The notes under the pieces: model-generated
The model's database searches: none
Told to the model about the DNA's origin: nothing
The model's input: only the letters and a program-made list of their open reading frames with translations
In this document: piece after piece, positions 51,274 through 60,339 of the stretch
Position numbering within the stretch: the first letter of the stretch is position 1
Layout: each line of letters opens with the position of its first letter
Source of the DNA: Lachnospiraceae bacterium UBA7054
GTDB taxonomy: Bacteria > Bacillota > Clostridia > Lachnospirales > Lachnospiraceae
Length of the DNA: 64,000 nt
NCBI GenBank assembly: GCA_002492725.1
Contig: DLAF01000050.1
Coordinates: 1 to 64,000, forward strand
Direction of reading: 5' to 3'
Program-made: the position numbers and the translations under genes

Positions 51274-51834
51274 CTAACAGTACTTCGCCGTGTAGGCCGC
51301 AAGCCCCTCCCAATTTTTATCCCTGTCAACCATAACAGGCTCCATGCCTTCGGGAATCGGCCAGTCTATGCCAATCTCAGGGTCGCTGTAGAGGATGCCG
51401 CCATCGTCGCCCGGGTGATAAAAATCCGAGCATTTATAGGCAAACTCTGCATGATCCGAAAGCACCAGATAACCGTGCGCAAATCCCTTGGGAACAAAAA
51501 ACTGCTTTTTGTTCTCTGCCGAGAGCCTCACGCCAAACCACCTGCCGTAAGTGGCGGAACCTTTCCGCAGATCGACCGCCACATCAAAAACTTCACCCGA
51601 AAGCACCCGCACCAGCTTATCCTGCGGATAATGGATCTGAAAATGCAGGCCTCTAAGCACGCCCTTTGTGGACGAGGACTGATTGTCCTGTACAAAGACC
51701 TGATCGATCCCCGCCGCCTTGTAATCCTCATAGTGATAGGTCTCCATAAAATAACCCCTGTTATCTCCAAACACCGTGGGAGTAATTACCTTCAGGCCCT
51801 CGATTTCACATGTTTCTACTGTTATCTTACCCAT
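51274..51834 (-). CDS. rfbC: dTDP-4-dehydrorhamnose 3,5-epimerase
   Basis: RfbC epimerises dTDP-4-keto-6-deoxyglucose at C3 and C5. The 186-residue cupin enzyme shows GYFMETYHYEDYKAAGI, VQDNQSSSTKGVLRGLHFQIHYPQDKLVRVLSGEVFDVAVDLRKGSATYGRW and FVPKGFAHGYLVLSDHAEFAYKCSDFYHPGDDGGI. The catalytic His (LRGLHFQ) and Tyr (AYKCSD region) are present. It is one of three rfb genes spread over 51.2-55.2 kb, with a GH25 gene between it and rfbA. TGGAGG precedes the ATG. Confidence 0.96.
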   Translation of the reverse strand: MGKITVETCEIEGLKVITPTVFGDNRGYFMETYHYEDYKAAGIDQVFVQDNQSSSTKGVLRGLHFQIHYPQDKLVRVLSGEVFDVAVDLRKGSATYGRWFGVRLSAENKKQFFVPKGFAHGYLVLSDHAEFAYKCSDFYHPGDDGGILYSDPEIGIDWPIPEGMEPVMVDRDKNWEGLAAYTAKYC

Positions 51835-51854
51835 ATTTGTCCTCCATTCCCTCC

Positions 51855-53210
51855 TTATTCTGTAGTTGGTACGTTTCCCGTATCCCCATTCACCACGCCG
51901 GAATACCCGGCCGCATGCTTCGAGTGATTGATCGAAGTATCAATATTCATGTAGCAGAGGTTCAAATCCACGTTGGTGGAAATACCGTCCACCGTACCCT
52001 TGGAGGTATACTGCCACATATGATAGTAGTATTCGTCATAAGTAGGCGCATCCGCATACTCCGCCAGCCAGATTCTGTAATCTGACAAGCGTGTCATATC
52101 TATTCTGTCCTTCAGCCAGTTGCGGGAGGCGTAGATGCCCGTCTCATAACCCGCCGCCTGTATCGTCTGCAAAAAGGCTCTGTGCGCTCTTGTCCGTTCG
52201 TCGCTGTCCAGACCGTCGGCCCGTCCTCTGCCGCCGGCGCTCTCGCTGTCTAAGAACACGGGATAATCCACATCATAGTCCTCGATCAGACGGATCACCA
52301 TGGACGCCTCCTCCACAGCCTCCACCTCATCCCGCGCCTGCGTGAAGAAGTAGACGCCGACGGGAATGCCCGCTTCAATAGCGCCCTCGATGTTCTCCTT
52401 GTATCTGGGATCTATAACGAGCGCCCCCGTAGACGCACCGCGGTAGCCGCAGCGAATGATGGCAAACTCGATCCCCGCCTCCTTCACGGCAGCCCAGTCG
52501 ATCTCCTGATTCCACTTGGACACGTCAATCCCGAGCTTCGCGCTGCCGTTGTCAAACTGCAGCTCCATATTCTCGGTGCCGTCCGCATCCTCGGCCGCGT
52601 CGTTTACAGCCTTATCCTCCTTCTCCGGATCGATGTCATCCTCTGTCAGCATGAGATACTCGATATTGTCAAGCACACGGTATTCAATCTCCTGCCGCAC
52701 CTGGATAGTCGTGATGGTATTCGGCACATGAAAACCGTCCTGCTCATTGAGGAAAACGCTGTACTCTCCGGAACGCAGATCATCCACATAGATGATGCCG
52801 TCCTTATCACGGTCGGTATACTCACCGACATCCTGGATCGTGACCGTAAATTCCGTCCCCGTCACCAGCCTTCCCACGCTGTCCACCACCATGATGCGCA
52901 GATCCTTGGCCACGGAGCTCATCACAAGGAACACGTTTCTGCCGGAATAGGATTCCAGGCTCTTAAATCTTACCTCCGGGTCAAAAAAAGTCTCATCGCT
53001 CAGAAAAGCAGACAGATTGCTCCCGATCTGTCCACTCTCCTTTTCTTCCGCCTCGTTATTTTCTTCTGTTTCCTCCTGCACCGGTATCTCCTGCGCAAAT
53101 CCCAGTTTGCGCTTTACCGCGTCAAGGTTCGCCGCCACGAGCGCTGCGATCACCACAAGAAAAACAATGATCATAGCCGCAAGCATGCGTCTCATCCGTT
53201 TAGAGTCCAT
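51855..53210 (-). CDS. Membrane-anchored GH25 muramidase
   Basis: The 451-residue protein starts inside the rfbA 3' end (11-base overlap). It has a signal-anchor helix at about 9-28, an acidic linker, a beta-rich region of about 100 residues resembling a collagen-binding B/prealbumin fold ([51 protein letters not shown]), and a C-terminal GH25 lysozyme domain: [53 protein letters not shown] and [20 protein letters not shown]. Catalytic acidic residues of GH25 (D in GIDVSKW, D and E in FLDSE) are there. It cuts peptidoglycan, perhaps where the polymer is attached. A close relative is encoded at 55256-58111. Confidence 0.9.
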   Translation of the reverse strand: MDSKRMRRMLAAMIIVFLVVIAALVAANLDAVKRKLGFAQEIPVQEETEENNEAEEKESGQIGSNLSAFLSDETFFDPEVRFKSLESYSGRNVFLVMSSVAKDLRIMVVDSVGRLVTGTEFTVTIQDVGEYTDRDKDGIIYVDDLRSGEYSVFLNEQDGFHVPNTITTIQVRQEIEYRVLDNIEYLMLTEDDIDPEKEDKAVNDAAEDADGTENMELQFDNGSAKLGIDVSKWNQEIDWAAVKEAGIEFAIIRCGYRGASTGALVIDPRYKENIEGAIEAGIPVGVYFFTQARDEVEAVEEASMVIRLIEDYDVDYPVFLDSESAGGRGRADGLDSDERTRAHRAFLQTIQAAGYETGIYASRNWLKDRIDMTRLSDYRIWLAEYADAPTYDEYYYHMWQYTSKGTVDGISTNVDLNLCYMNIDTSINHSKHAAGYSGVVNGDTGNVPTTE

Positions 53211-54069
53211 TTGCTACCTCTACCATATACTGTCCGTAGGCAGTCTTCATAAGCGGCTCCGCCAGCTTTAAAAGCTGCTCCTTGGTAATAAAACCTCTCT
53301 TATAAGCAATTTCCTCGATGCAGGAAATATAAAGTCCCTGTCTCTTCTGGAAAGCTGCCACAAAATCCGCCGCATCCAACAGGGCGTCGTGATTTCCGGT
53401 ATCCAGCCAAGCAAAGCCGCGCCCCAGAGTCTCCACCCGCAGCATTCCTCTACGCAGATATTCATTGTTGATGCTGGTGATCTCGATTTCACCCCTGGCG
53501 GAGGGCTGTACATTGCGCGCGATCTCCACCACATCATTGTCATAAAAATATAACCCGGGCACCGCGTAGTTGCTCTTTGGCTTTTCGGGCTTCTCCTCGA
53601 TGGAGATTGCCATGCCTTTCTCGTCAAATTCCACCACGCCGTACTCCCGCGGGTCTCTCACATAATAGCCGAAAATGGTAGCGCCGCTCTCTCTGGCTGC
53701 TACCTCCCTGAGCACCCTGGAAAAACTCTGTCCGTAAAAGATATTGTCGCCAAGCACCAGAGCCACACAATCAGATCCGATAAAGTCTGCACCGATGATA
53801 AAGGCGTCCGCCAGCCCCCGCGGGTACTCCTGCACCGCATATTCCATGCGAAGCCCAAGCTGCTGCCCCGTACCGAAAAGCTCTCGAAATGCGGGGAGGT
53901 CTCTGGGCGTTGAAATGATAAGGATGTCCCTGATCCCCGCCAGCATCAATGTAGATAGCGGATAATAAATCATCGGTTTATCGTATATCGGCATCATCTG
54001 CTTGGAAACTGCCTTCGTCAGCGGGTAAAGCCTGGTACCGGACCCGCCCGCAAGTATAATTCCTTTCAT
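53200..54069 (-). CDS. rfbA: Glucose-1-phosphate thymidylyltransferase
   Basis: RfbA couples glucose-1-phosphate with dTTP to give dTDP-glucose. The 289-residue enzyme begins [42 protein letters not shown] (nucleotide loop), with [36 protein letters not shown] and [20 protein letters not shown]. All family signatures are intact. It lies 14 bases after rfbB, and its glucose-1-phosphate can come from the phosphoglucomutase encoded at 40.3-42.1 kb. GAGGAGG precedes the ATG. Confidence 0.97.
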   Translation of the reverse strand: MKGIILAGGSGTRLYPLTKAVSKQMMPIYDKPMIYYPLSTLMLAGIRDILIISTPRDLPAFRELFGTGQQLGLRMEYAVQEYPRGLADAFIIGADFIGSDCVALVLGDNIFYGQSFSRVLREVAARESGATIFGYYVRDPREYGVVEFDEKGMAISIEEKPEKPKSNYAVPGLYFYDNDVVEIARNVQPSARGEIEITSINNEYLRRGMLRVETLGRGFAWLDTGNHDALLDAADFVAAFQKRQGLYISCIEEIAYKRGFITKEQLLKLAEPLMKTAYGQYMVEVANGL

Positions 54070-54083
54070 AAAGCCTCCTCATT

Positions 54084-55166
54084 TTATCGTTTCGCGTACA
54101 TTTCCTCATAGTATTTTTGATAATCGCCGCTGGTTGCATGCTTCATCCATTCGTCATGTGCAAAATACCACTCGATCGTGCGGCGGATGCCTTCTTTAAA
54201 CATCGTCTCCGGCTCCCAGCCAATCTCTTTTTTGATCTTGTCCGGTGCAATTGCATAACGCCTGTCGTGTCCCTTGCGGTCCTCCACGTAAGTAATCAAA
54301 TCCTCCGTAACGTGCACTTTACGGGGATCGGTGTCGGGGAGCATCTCCCTGAGGGTTTCAATGATGATCTTTATGATCTCGATATTCTGTTTTTCATTGT
54401 GTCCGCCTACGTTGTAGGTCTCAAAAAGCCGGCCCTTCTCCTGCACCATATCAATAGCCTTTGCGTGATCCTCCACATAGAGCCAGTCGCGCACGTTTTT
54501 GCCGTCGCCGTAAACGGGAAGTTTCTTTCCCTGTAAGGCGTTGTTGATAATGAGGGGAATGAGTTTCTCCGGGAACTGATAGGGGCCGTAGTTATTGGAA
54601 CAGTTAGTGATGTTTGCCGGAAAATGATAGGTATCCATATAGGACTTCACCAACATGTCCGCACCCGCTTTGCTGGCGGAATAAGGGCTGTGGGGCGCGT
54701 AGGGCGTTGTCTCGTAAAAGTAACCGCCCTCATCGGGAAGCGATCCGTAGACTTCATCGGTCGATACATGCAGGAATTTTTTATCCGGCTTAAAGCCACC
54801 GTCCGGTAATTCCCACGCCGCCTTTGCGCAGTTTAGCATAACCGCCGTGCCAAGTACGTTGGTCTGTACAAACACTTCAGGATTCGTGATACTCCTGTCC
54901 ACATGAGTCTCCGCCGCGAAATGGACAACCCTGTCAATCTCGTTTTCCGCAAAAATCTTCGCGATGGCTTCCTTATCGCAGATATCCGCCTTGACAAAGG
55001 TATAGTTCTCTCTGTCCTCCACCTCTTTTAAGTTTTCCGGATTGCCGGCATAGGTCAGCGCATCCACGTTGATGATACGGATCGCGTCACCGTACTTGCG
55101 AAACATATAGTGAATATAGTTGGAGCCGATGAATCCGGCGCCGCCCGTTACCAGATAGGTTTTCAT
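54084..55166 (-). CDS. rfbB: dTDP-glucose 4,6-dehydratase
   Basis: The ATG at 55166 follows AAAGGAG; an in-frame ATG 20 codons further up would lie inside the promoter. The 360-residue SDR enzyme has the NAD motif GGAGFIGSNYIHYM, the catalytic T-D-E of HVSTDEVYGSLPDEGG and the YSASKAG motif with Tyr and Lys, plus NCSNNYGPYQFPEKLIPLIINNAL. It converts dTDP-glucose to dTDP-4-keto-6-deoxyglucose. It is the first gene of the long polysaccharide operon that reads on to rfbA, GH25, rfbC, wzm and wzt. Confidence 0.97.
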   Translation of the reverse strand: MKTYLVTGGAGFIGSNYIHYMFRKYGDAIRIINVDALTYAGNPENLKEVEDRENYTFVKADICDKEAIAKIFAENEIDRVVHFAAETHVDRSITNPEVFVQTNVLGTAVMLNCAKAAWELPDGGFKPDKKFLHVSTDEVYGSLPDEGGYFYETTPYAPHSPYSASKAGADMLVKSYMDTYHFPANITNCSNNYGPYQFPEKLIPLIINNALQGKKLPVYGDGKNVRDWLYVEDHAKAIDMVQEKGRLFETYNVGGHNEKQNIEIIKIIIETLREMLPDTDPRKVHVTEDLITYVEDRKGHDRRYAIAPDKIKKEIGWEPETMFKEGIRRTIEWYFAHDEWMKHATSGDYQKYYEEMYAKR

Positions 55167-55197
55167 AGCTTTCTCCTTTAAATATTTTACTTTACTT

Positions 55198-55226
55198 ATT
55201 ATCCCCGAAGCGGCGTCAAAATGCAA
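55198..55226 (-). promoter_or_regulatory. Candidate promoter of the rfbB-led polysaccharide operon
   Basis: On the minus strand TTGCAT (55226-55221) and GATAAT (55203-55198) are 17 bases apart, about 30 bases before the rfbB ATG. The -35 match is modest and the -10 match is good. Confidence 0.5.
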
Positions 55227-55255
55227 GCGCTATCTCCAAACCGCCCGCGAATTGC

Positions 55256-58111
55256 TTAGTAGTTTACATAACTTATATTCATATCCACGTTCGTGCTGAT
55301 ACCGCTGACCTTTCCCTTGGAGGAATACTGCCACAGGTCATACCGGGTAGCCGTGTAAGTCGGTTCGCTGGCATACTGAGCCAGCCAGAGTTTATAGCTT
55401 GTGAGGCTTGCCGTGTTGATCTTTTCCGTAAACCAAGTCTTGTTTGCGTAAATACCCGCAGAAATGCCGGAATTCTGCACGGTCTGGCAGAAAGTCCTGC
55501 AGACCGCCGTCCGTGCATCGCGGCTGATGCCGTCGGCCCTGCCGCCACTGCCCTCCACATCCAGAAAAAGCGGGTAGTTTAAGCCGTAACCTTTTACCAG
55601 ATCGATCGCCATGGAAGCCTCCTCTACGGCCTCCACCTCGTTGACCGCCTGGCTGAAGAAGTAAGCGCCCACTTTGAGGCCCGCTGCCTTCGCCCCCTTG
55701 ATATTGCTGTGGAACTTTGGATCCTCCACCAGCACACCCGTGGAATAGCCGCGGTAACCGCAGCGGATAATGACATAGGATACGCCGGAGTTTTTCACCG
55801 CGTTCCAGTCAATATTGCCGTTGTGCTTGGACACGTCAATGCCCATGGTGCCGGAACTCTTGGCCAGTTTACCGTCGCTGCCGAAACTGTATCTCGCACC
55901 CTGAATGACCTGATCGCCGGTCACATAATTGCCGTCTTTGTCATAATAGTAGAGGTGACCGTCGATGGTCTGCCAACCGGTATACTTGAAAGCCGATGCA
56001 ATCTTCACCTGTTTATAGAATTTGTCCCGCTCCTTATAATCCTGATAAGTTGCCTCCTTGTAATCCCCGTTTGCATCCTTAAAATAGAGCTGATTGCCAT
56101 CCTTATCCTTGAGTTTTGTCGTGCCGTCGATTGCGGCGGCCTCCTTCACCACCTTGATCTCGAAAGAGTCCTTGATTTCCTCCTTCGCCTTGCAGCGCGC
56201 ACGAATCTTGACCTTACCTTCCGCAACGCCGGTCACCACGCCCTTGTCATCCACCTTGGCAATCTTTTCATCTCCGCTCTCCCAGATGACGTCACCGCCC
56301 TCCGGATCCGTTTTTGCCGTGAGTGTCAGGGTTTTTCCCACGGTCACCTTGTTGTCACCGCTGATGGAAATCTTTTGATAATCTACTTTATCCTGATCTT
56401 TGTCCTTGTCTTTGTCCTTATCTTTGTCTTTGTCCTTATCTTCGTCTTTGTCCTTATCTTTGTCTTTATCTTTGTCTTTGTCCTTATCTTTGTCCTTATC
56501 TTTATCCTGATCTTTGTCTTTATTGTCGTTATTTTCGTCTTTCCCGTCATCAGCCCCTTTGACCGTCACCGTGCAGGTATGCTCCATAACCCTGCTGCCA
56601 ATCACCACGCGGACTGTGACTGTTGCCGTACCGGAACCCACTGCCGTCACCGTACCGTCGCTCACCGTAGCAACCGCAGGATCGGAAACGCTCCACTCCA
56701 CCGAATAGCTGACATCCTCGCTCACCGAGATCTTCAGTGTTTCACTGCCTCCTTTGTCCAGCGTCAGACTGTCCTTATCCAAAGACGAGGTTGCCGTCTC
56801 ATAGGGATCATCCTCCCCTTCCTCTTCCCCCTCTTCAACCATCCTGCGAAAAGCACCGCTCGCAGTCTTCCACGGATCCGCTATGGATTCCTTCGGCACT
56901 TCCTCGTACGAAGTTTCCTCCTCGCCGACAGGGGTCTTTGTGGATTCCACCCACTCTACCGTGTCCTTGAGTGCGGATTCCTCCACGGTATTTTTCTGCG
57001 TTGCCTCCTCCTTTGCAACGTTGACCTCCGCCTCAGTCTTTACCTCGTCCGCTACATCCACCTTCTGGTAGGCAATCTTATCCGTGACCTTGATCGTGCT
57101 GCTCTTTGTGGGAAGCTTATATTTCCCTGCCATTCCCTCGGGAAAAGGCAGAAGTTTTACCTCATAACTCCCCGCCGCAATGCCCGTCTGGTAAATCACG
57201 CCGTCCTTATCTTCGTCCTTCAGCCGAAAACTCTTCGGTCCGGTGACGTCCACCTCAAAAGGCACCCCGCCGATCAGCTTCCCGGTCTTGCTGTTTACCA
57301 GCTTTATCTTCATATCCGAGAGAATGGACGTCATGTGCAGAACCACTTCCACTTCGCCTTCCGTTTCCTCTAAAGACCCTGCTCCCTGCTCCTGCGTCTC
57401 CTGTCCTTCCGCCTCCTGATCACTCACATCAATCATGCTGCCGAGCCTTGCGGACTCCGTCACGGCAAGCAGGCCGCTCTCCCCGATTACGGAAATTCCC
57501 TCAAGTTCTTCACCGACGTTGGCGAAAGCCGCCACCTGTTTCTGCGTAGATCTGGCGTGCAGATAAATGCCGCCCGTCAAGGCCGCGCCAACAAGCACCA
57601 CGATCCCCAGGACTGCCACGGCCACATCCAAACCGTTCATTTCTCCCAAAAAGTATCTCAAACGGGCTGCAAAACCATCATCGTCGTCATACTCTTCATC
57701 CTCATAGTCCTCGTCTTCGTAATCTTCGTCTTCGTAGTCCTCATCCTCGTAATCTTCGTCTTCGTAGTCCTCGTCTTCGTAATCTTCGTCCCCGTAGTCC
57801 TCGTCTTCGTAATCCTCGTCCCCGTAGTCCTCGTCTTCGTAATCTTCGTCCTCGTAATCTTCGTCTTCGTCCTCATACACTTCCACGCAGCGGACAGCTT
57901 CCCCCGCCACGGGCGCCGTCTGCTTGGACGGGGTGTGCGACTTCTGCCAGGTCTCGATCGCCTCATCATCCAGACTTAAGAATTCCAACGTATCTTCGGT
58001 CACGTTGTCAGCATCCTCATCGTCAAAACGATCATCCGCAAGCAGCTCCTCAAACTGCACTGTCCTGCGGCGTCCTTCCGTGTGGTTTTTTGTATTATTT
58101 TTATTCTGCAT
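55256..58111 (-). CDS. Large multidomain membrane-anchored GH25 muramidase
   Basis: The 951-residue protein has, in order: a cytoplasmic acidic tract of EDEDY repeats (about 75-150), a membrane helix (about 163-187), a prealbumin-like domain (about 255-350), an acidic/Thr linker, a first bacterial Ig-like (BIG2) domain (about 450-520), a Lys-Asp repeat tract (about 530-575), a second BIG2 domain (about 580-650), one cell-wall-binding-type repeat GWQTIDGHLYYYDKDGNYVTG (about 700-740) and a C-terminal GH25 domain (745-951: [57 protein letters not shown]). The GH25 acidic residues are intact. It should be anchored and span the wall. It has its own promoter. Confidence 0.92.
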   Translation of the reverse strand: MQNKNNTKNHTEGRRRTVQFEELLADDRFDDEDADNVTEDTLEFLSLDDEAIETWQKSHTPSKQTAPVAGEAVRCVEVYEDEDEDYEDEDYEDEDYGDEDYEDEDYGDEDYEDEDYEDEDYEDEDYEDEDYEDEDYEDEEYDDDDGFAARLRYFLGEMNGLDVAVAVLGIVVLVGAALTGGIYLHARSTQKQVAAFANVGEELEGISVIGESGLLAVTESARLGSMIDVSDQEAEGQETQEQGAGSLEETEGEVEVVLHMTSILSDMKIKLVNSKTGKLIGGVPFEVDVTGPKSFRLKDEDKDGVIYQTGIAAGSYEVKLLPFPEGMAGKYKLPTKSSTIKVTDKIAYQKVDVADEVKTEAEVNVAKEEATQKNTVEESALKDTVEWVESTKTPVGEEETSYEEVPKESIADPWKTASGAFRRMVEEGEEEGEDDPYETATSSLDKDSLTLDKGGSETLKISVSEDVSYSVEWSVSDPAVATVSDGTVTAVGSGTATVTVRVVIGSRVMEHTCTVTVKGADDGKDENNDNKDKDQDKDKDKDKDKDKDKDKDKDKDEDKDKDKDKDKDKDKDQDKVDYQKISISGDNKVTVGKTLTLTAKTDPEGGDVIWESGDEKIAKVDDKGVVTGVAEGKVKIRARCKAKEEIKDSFEIKVVKEAAAIDGTTKLKDKDGNQLYFKDANGDYKEATYQDYKERDKFYKQVKIASAFKYTGWQTIDGHLYYYDKDGNYVTGDQVIQGARYSFGSDGKLAKSSGTMGIDVSKHNGNIDWNAVKNSGVSYVIIRCGYRGYSTGVLVEDPKFHSNIKGAKAAGLKVGAYFFSQAVNEVEAVEEASMAIDLVKGYGLNYPLFLDVEGSGGRADGISRDARTAVCRTFCQTVQNSGISAGIYANKTWFTEKINTASLTSYKLWLAQYASEPTYTATRYDLWQYSSKGKVSGISTNVDMNISYVNY
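56388..56522 (-). repeat. 6-bp-based repeat encoding a Lys-Asp tract
   Basis: Repeated CTTTGT/CTTATC-type hexamers on the plus strand encode alternating Lys-Asp residues between the two Ig-like domains of the GH25 protein. The charge pattern suggests an extended spacer. Confidence 0.9.
57700..57875 (-). repeat. 15-bp tandem repeats encoding an acidic Asp-Glu-Tyr tract
   Basis: Units like TCGTCTTCGTAATCT on the plus strand, with 30-bp higher-order periodicity, encode the EDEDY repeats in front of the membrane helix of the GH25 protein. Units are nearly identical, so copy number is probably unstable. Confidence 0.92.
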
Positions 58112-58212
58112 TCCGTACTCACCCCATCTGTCGATTTGCTCGTTTTTCAGATTGCTTCATTTTTTATTTTTTCCTCTTATGTAAACCTTATCGTTTGAAG
58201 CAATTTTGTAAC

Positions 58213-58241
58213 ATTGTAGCACAAAAACAAGACAATGGCAA
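58213..58241 (-). promoter_or_regulatory. Promoter of the large GH25 gene
   Basis: On the minus strand TTGCCA (58241-58236) and TACAAT (58218-58213) are 17 bases apart, giving a leader of about 95 bases before the ATG at 58111. Confidence 0.7.
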
Positions 58242-58367
58242 GGTATTTGTGTCGCATGTTGTATATCATTTATGTAAATTGAAAAAATACGTCGTAAAGT
58301 TAAATTATGCGCGATAGATGCGCGATATTTTACAGTGCATTCTGCGCCATTTTTCGCCAAGATATGC

Positions 58368-58396
58368 TTGACTTTGCCTGTTACAGCTGACACAAT
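58368..58396 (+). promoter_or_regulatory. Candidate promoter of the zinc-ribbon gene
   Basis: TTGACT (58368-58373) and CACAAT (58391-58396) are 17 bases apart, about 55 bases before the ATG at 58452. Confidence 0.5.
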
Positions 58397-58451
58397 AAAA
58401 GGGCAACCGGCAATCGTTTACATAACAACTTTGTGGAAAAGGGGAATTTTC

Positions 58452-58775
58452 ATGATGTACATGCACTACTGTAAGCGTTGCCATCGGGTTCACATGCTGA
58501 ACGGACACAAGCAGTTTTGTCCATGCTGCAAGAGTGTGATCACGGAATTGAGACTTAGCTACATGGACTATGTCTCTATGGACAAGCTTGCCAGAGAGTC
58601 TTTTCAGGATCGCTGTGCAGACGATGAACAGTTAAAAAAGCTGGGGACTACATACCGTATGTACAAGTACAGCAAGTGGTACAAAGAGCTGCAACGGCAG
58701 CTGGTACCACAAATGATCCATTCCTGCACACCGCTGGAGCGAGCTCAGATGGGAAACGCCGTATCAATGGTTTGA
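58452..58775 (+). CDS. Small zinc-ribbon protein of unknown function
   Basis: The ATG at 58452 has AAAAGGGG upstream; an in-frame start further up would overlap the promoter. The 107-residue protein carries two CxxC pairs near the N-terminus (CKRCHRVHML...CPCCKSV), a typical zinc ribbon, followed by a helical, basic, Tyr-rich region (YMDYVSMDKLARESF, YRMYKYSKWYKELQRQL). No catalytic motif is seen. It stands alone between its own promoter and terminator. It could bind nucleic acid or protein; I do not recognise a named family. Confidence 0.75.
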   Translation: MMYMHYCKRCHRVHMLNGHKQFCPCCKSVITELRLSYMDYVSMDKLARESFQDRCADDEQLKKLGTTYRMYKYSKWYKELQRQLVPQMIHSCTPLERAQMGNAVSMV

Positions 58776-58794
58776 TGCGAAGATTCGGGAAAGG

Positions 58795-58838
58795 GAGCGC
58801 AATTTAGAAGTTTCGACTTTTAGACAGCGCTCTTTTTC
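58795..58838 (+). terminator. Rho-independent terminator of the zinc-ribbon gene
   Basis: GAGCGC (58795-58800) pairs with GCGCTC (58827-58832), with an inner AGAAGT/ACTTTT stem, followed by TTTTTCTTT. It lies 20 bases after the stop. Confidence 0.8.
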
Positions 58839-58972
58839 TTTCGGAAATCTTAAGAAAAATATAGGCCGCATCTGATTATTTTAAGTAGATTTTTGGGAAA
58901 AACCATAGTAGAATAAATAAAAATAACAATGCGGCGACTACTGCGCCGGAAAGGACAGCAGGCATATTGACT

Positions 58973-60007
58973 ATGGAAGAAAAGCAGGAAAAAAGCACAC
59001 AGGAAACAGAAATCATGACAGAAGCATCAGATACATCCGCAAACGGCAAAAAGGGCGGCATCCATGTGAACATTCATCTAGTCCTGCTCATTGCCATCGT
59101 GCTGGTCATCGGTTATTCGTCCTTTCGCCTTTACCAATGGAATAAGGGAACGCCCATTGACGATGATCCGAATTACCAGACGACGGATTTTGACATTGAA
59201 GTCCTGGACAATATCATTCCCCTTGCACCCGAACTGCGTGAGGGCTGGGTGGATGACGGTGTCACCACGATCCTGTGTCTTGGTGACGATCCTTTCTCCT
59301 TAAACCGGGGCGAGGGCGGCCTGTCGGAACAGATTGCGAAGAAAACAGGTGCAACCGTCTATAACGGTTCTTTTACGGGAACCACCATGGCAGCGCAGTT
59401 TGCCTCCTATAATGACGGCTACATTCTGGACGCCTTCTCCTTCTCCTATGTGGCAAAAAGCCTTGCCAGCGGGGATTTTGACCTGATGAAGACGGCGGCC
59501 ACCTACAGTTATGATGAGAGCTTCGCCGCAAACACGCAGATGCTTTCGGAACTTGACATGAATACCGTTGATATGATCTGTATCATGTACGACGGCAGCG
59601 ACTATGTCAACAAGCGGCCCTGCGACGATCCCAATGCCCCCTACGACATCGTCACTTACACCGGTGCACTGCGCGCGGGCGTAAAGGCCATTCAGGAGGC
59701 TTATCCTCACATCCGTATCGCAGTGATGTCCCATACCTTCTGCCACAGCATCGGTGAGGACGGCAATTTCCAGAACGGCGATCGTGTTGACTTAGGCCAC
59801 GGCACCTTAAGCCACTATCTGCAAAAAGAGCGGGACGCTACCATGGACGTCGGCGTTTCCTTTATTGACAACTTCTATGGCTCCATTAACGAGGACAATT
59901 ATCTGGACTATATGACGGACTATATTCACTTTAACGATGCAGGGCGGGAAATTTTAGCGAGGCGGTTTGTGGAATGCATGGTGCCCAACGCAGGGGAGGG
60001 GGAATAG
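58973..60007 (+). CDS. Membrane-anchored SGNH-like protein
   Basis: The ATG at 58973 has AAAGGA about 20 bases upstream, so the site is loose. The 344-residue protein has an acidic cytoplasmic tail, one anchor helix (about 34-54) and an extracytoplasmic domain with the strand order of SGNH hydrolases: block I TTILCLGDDPFS, a central GSDYVN similar to the block III GxND position, and block V DYIHFNDAGREILA with the Asp-His pair. The usual GDS serine is replaced by Asp (GDD), so the nucleophile may be missing or supplied by the following Ser. It may bind or modify surface glycans. It is near an MBOAT/DltD-like O-acylation pair. Confidence 0.7.
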   Translation: MEEKQEKSTQETEIMTEASDTSANGKKGGIHVNIHLVLLIAIVLVIGYSSFRLYQWNKGTPIDDDPNYQTTDFDIEVLDNIIPLAPELREGWVDDGVTTILCLGDDPFSLNRGEGGLSEQIAKKTGATVYNGSFTGTTMAAQFASYNDGYILDAFSFSYVAKSLASGDFDLMKTAATYSYDESFAANTQMLSELDMNTVDMICIMYDGSDYVNKRPCDDPNAPYDIVTYTGALRAGVKAIQEAYPHIRIAVMSHTFCHSIGEDGNFQNGDRVDLGHGTLSHYLQKERDATMDVGVSFIDNFYGSINEDNYLDYMTDYIHFNDAGREILARRFVECMVPNAGEGE

Positions 60008-60028
60008 GCATCCGGCGCATGATTTATA

Positions 60029-60283
60029 TTAAATTTTAGATAATAAATATTTGGCTCGATGTGTATCTTCCTTTTTTACCAAAATTTTGTAATAATCTTT
60101 CACATTGCCGTCTCTGCATAAAGCAGGACTCGTATTGCCAAGATTATTCATGGAAAGCCTTATATGATTGTTAATGATATCTGTTTTGTAAGAAATTCCC
60201 CGCTCATTCAACAGATTCTCAGCAATAAAGAATTTTTCCATTTCAGAAGTAAAGTATACTTCCCGCCATTTACGAAATAACAC
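60029..60283 (-). CDS. Small protein, DUF2007-like
   Basis: The start is GTG 60283, 7 bases after AAGGAG. The 84-residue product (MLFRKWREVYFTSEMEKFFIAENLL...) has an alternating strand-helix pattern ending YKILVKKEDTHRAKYLLSKI, which resembles the ferredoxin-like fold of DUF2007 putative signal-transducing proteins. No catalytic residues are visible. It faces the SGNH-like gene with 21 bases between the stops. Confidence 0.6.
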   Translation of the reverse strand: MLFRKWREVYFTSEMEKFFIAENLLNERGISYKTDIINNHIRLSMNNLGNTSPALCRDGNVKDYYKILVKKEDTHRAKYLLSKI

Positions 60284-60339
60284 AGCATTGCTCCTTCCAT
60301 ATGGTTTTTGTATCGTTATGTAAACTCAAATTTATACAT

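Larger units (their letters stand above)
58112..58451. other. Divergent intergenic region, GH25 and zinc-ribbon genes
   Basis: 340 bases without a supported gene. Promoters for both neighbours were found: minus strand at 58213-58241 and plus strand at 58368-58396. The centre is AT-rich with GCGCGATAGATGCGCGATA near 58311. Short frames on either strand here have no ribosome binding sites. Confidence 0.6.

Noticed and set aside
55709..57373. Long plus-strand open frame (554 codons) opposite the GH25 gene
   Set aside because: It is the antisense shadow of the repeat-rich GH25 gene, rich in Val/Ile/Phe runs from the Lys-Asp tract and with no ribosome binding site.
57700..57875. Regular short repeats that might suggest a CRISPR array
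   Set aside because: Repeats are contiguous 15-bp units without spacers, in frame in the GH25 gene, and no cas genes are present.
58335..58451. Upstream extension of the zinc-ribbon frame
   Set aside because: It covers the likely promoter, and a better ribosome binding site serves the ATG at 58452.
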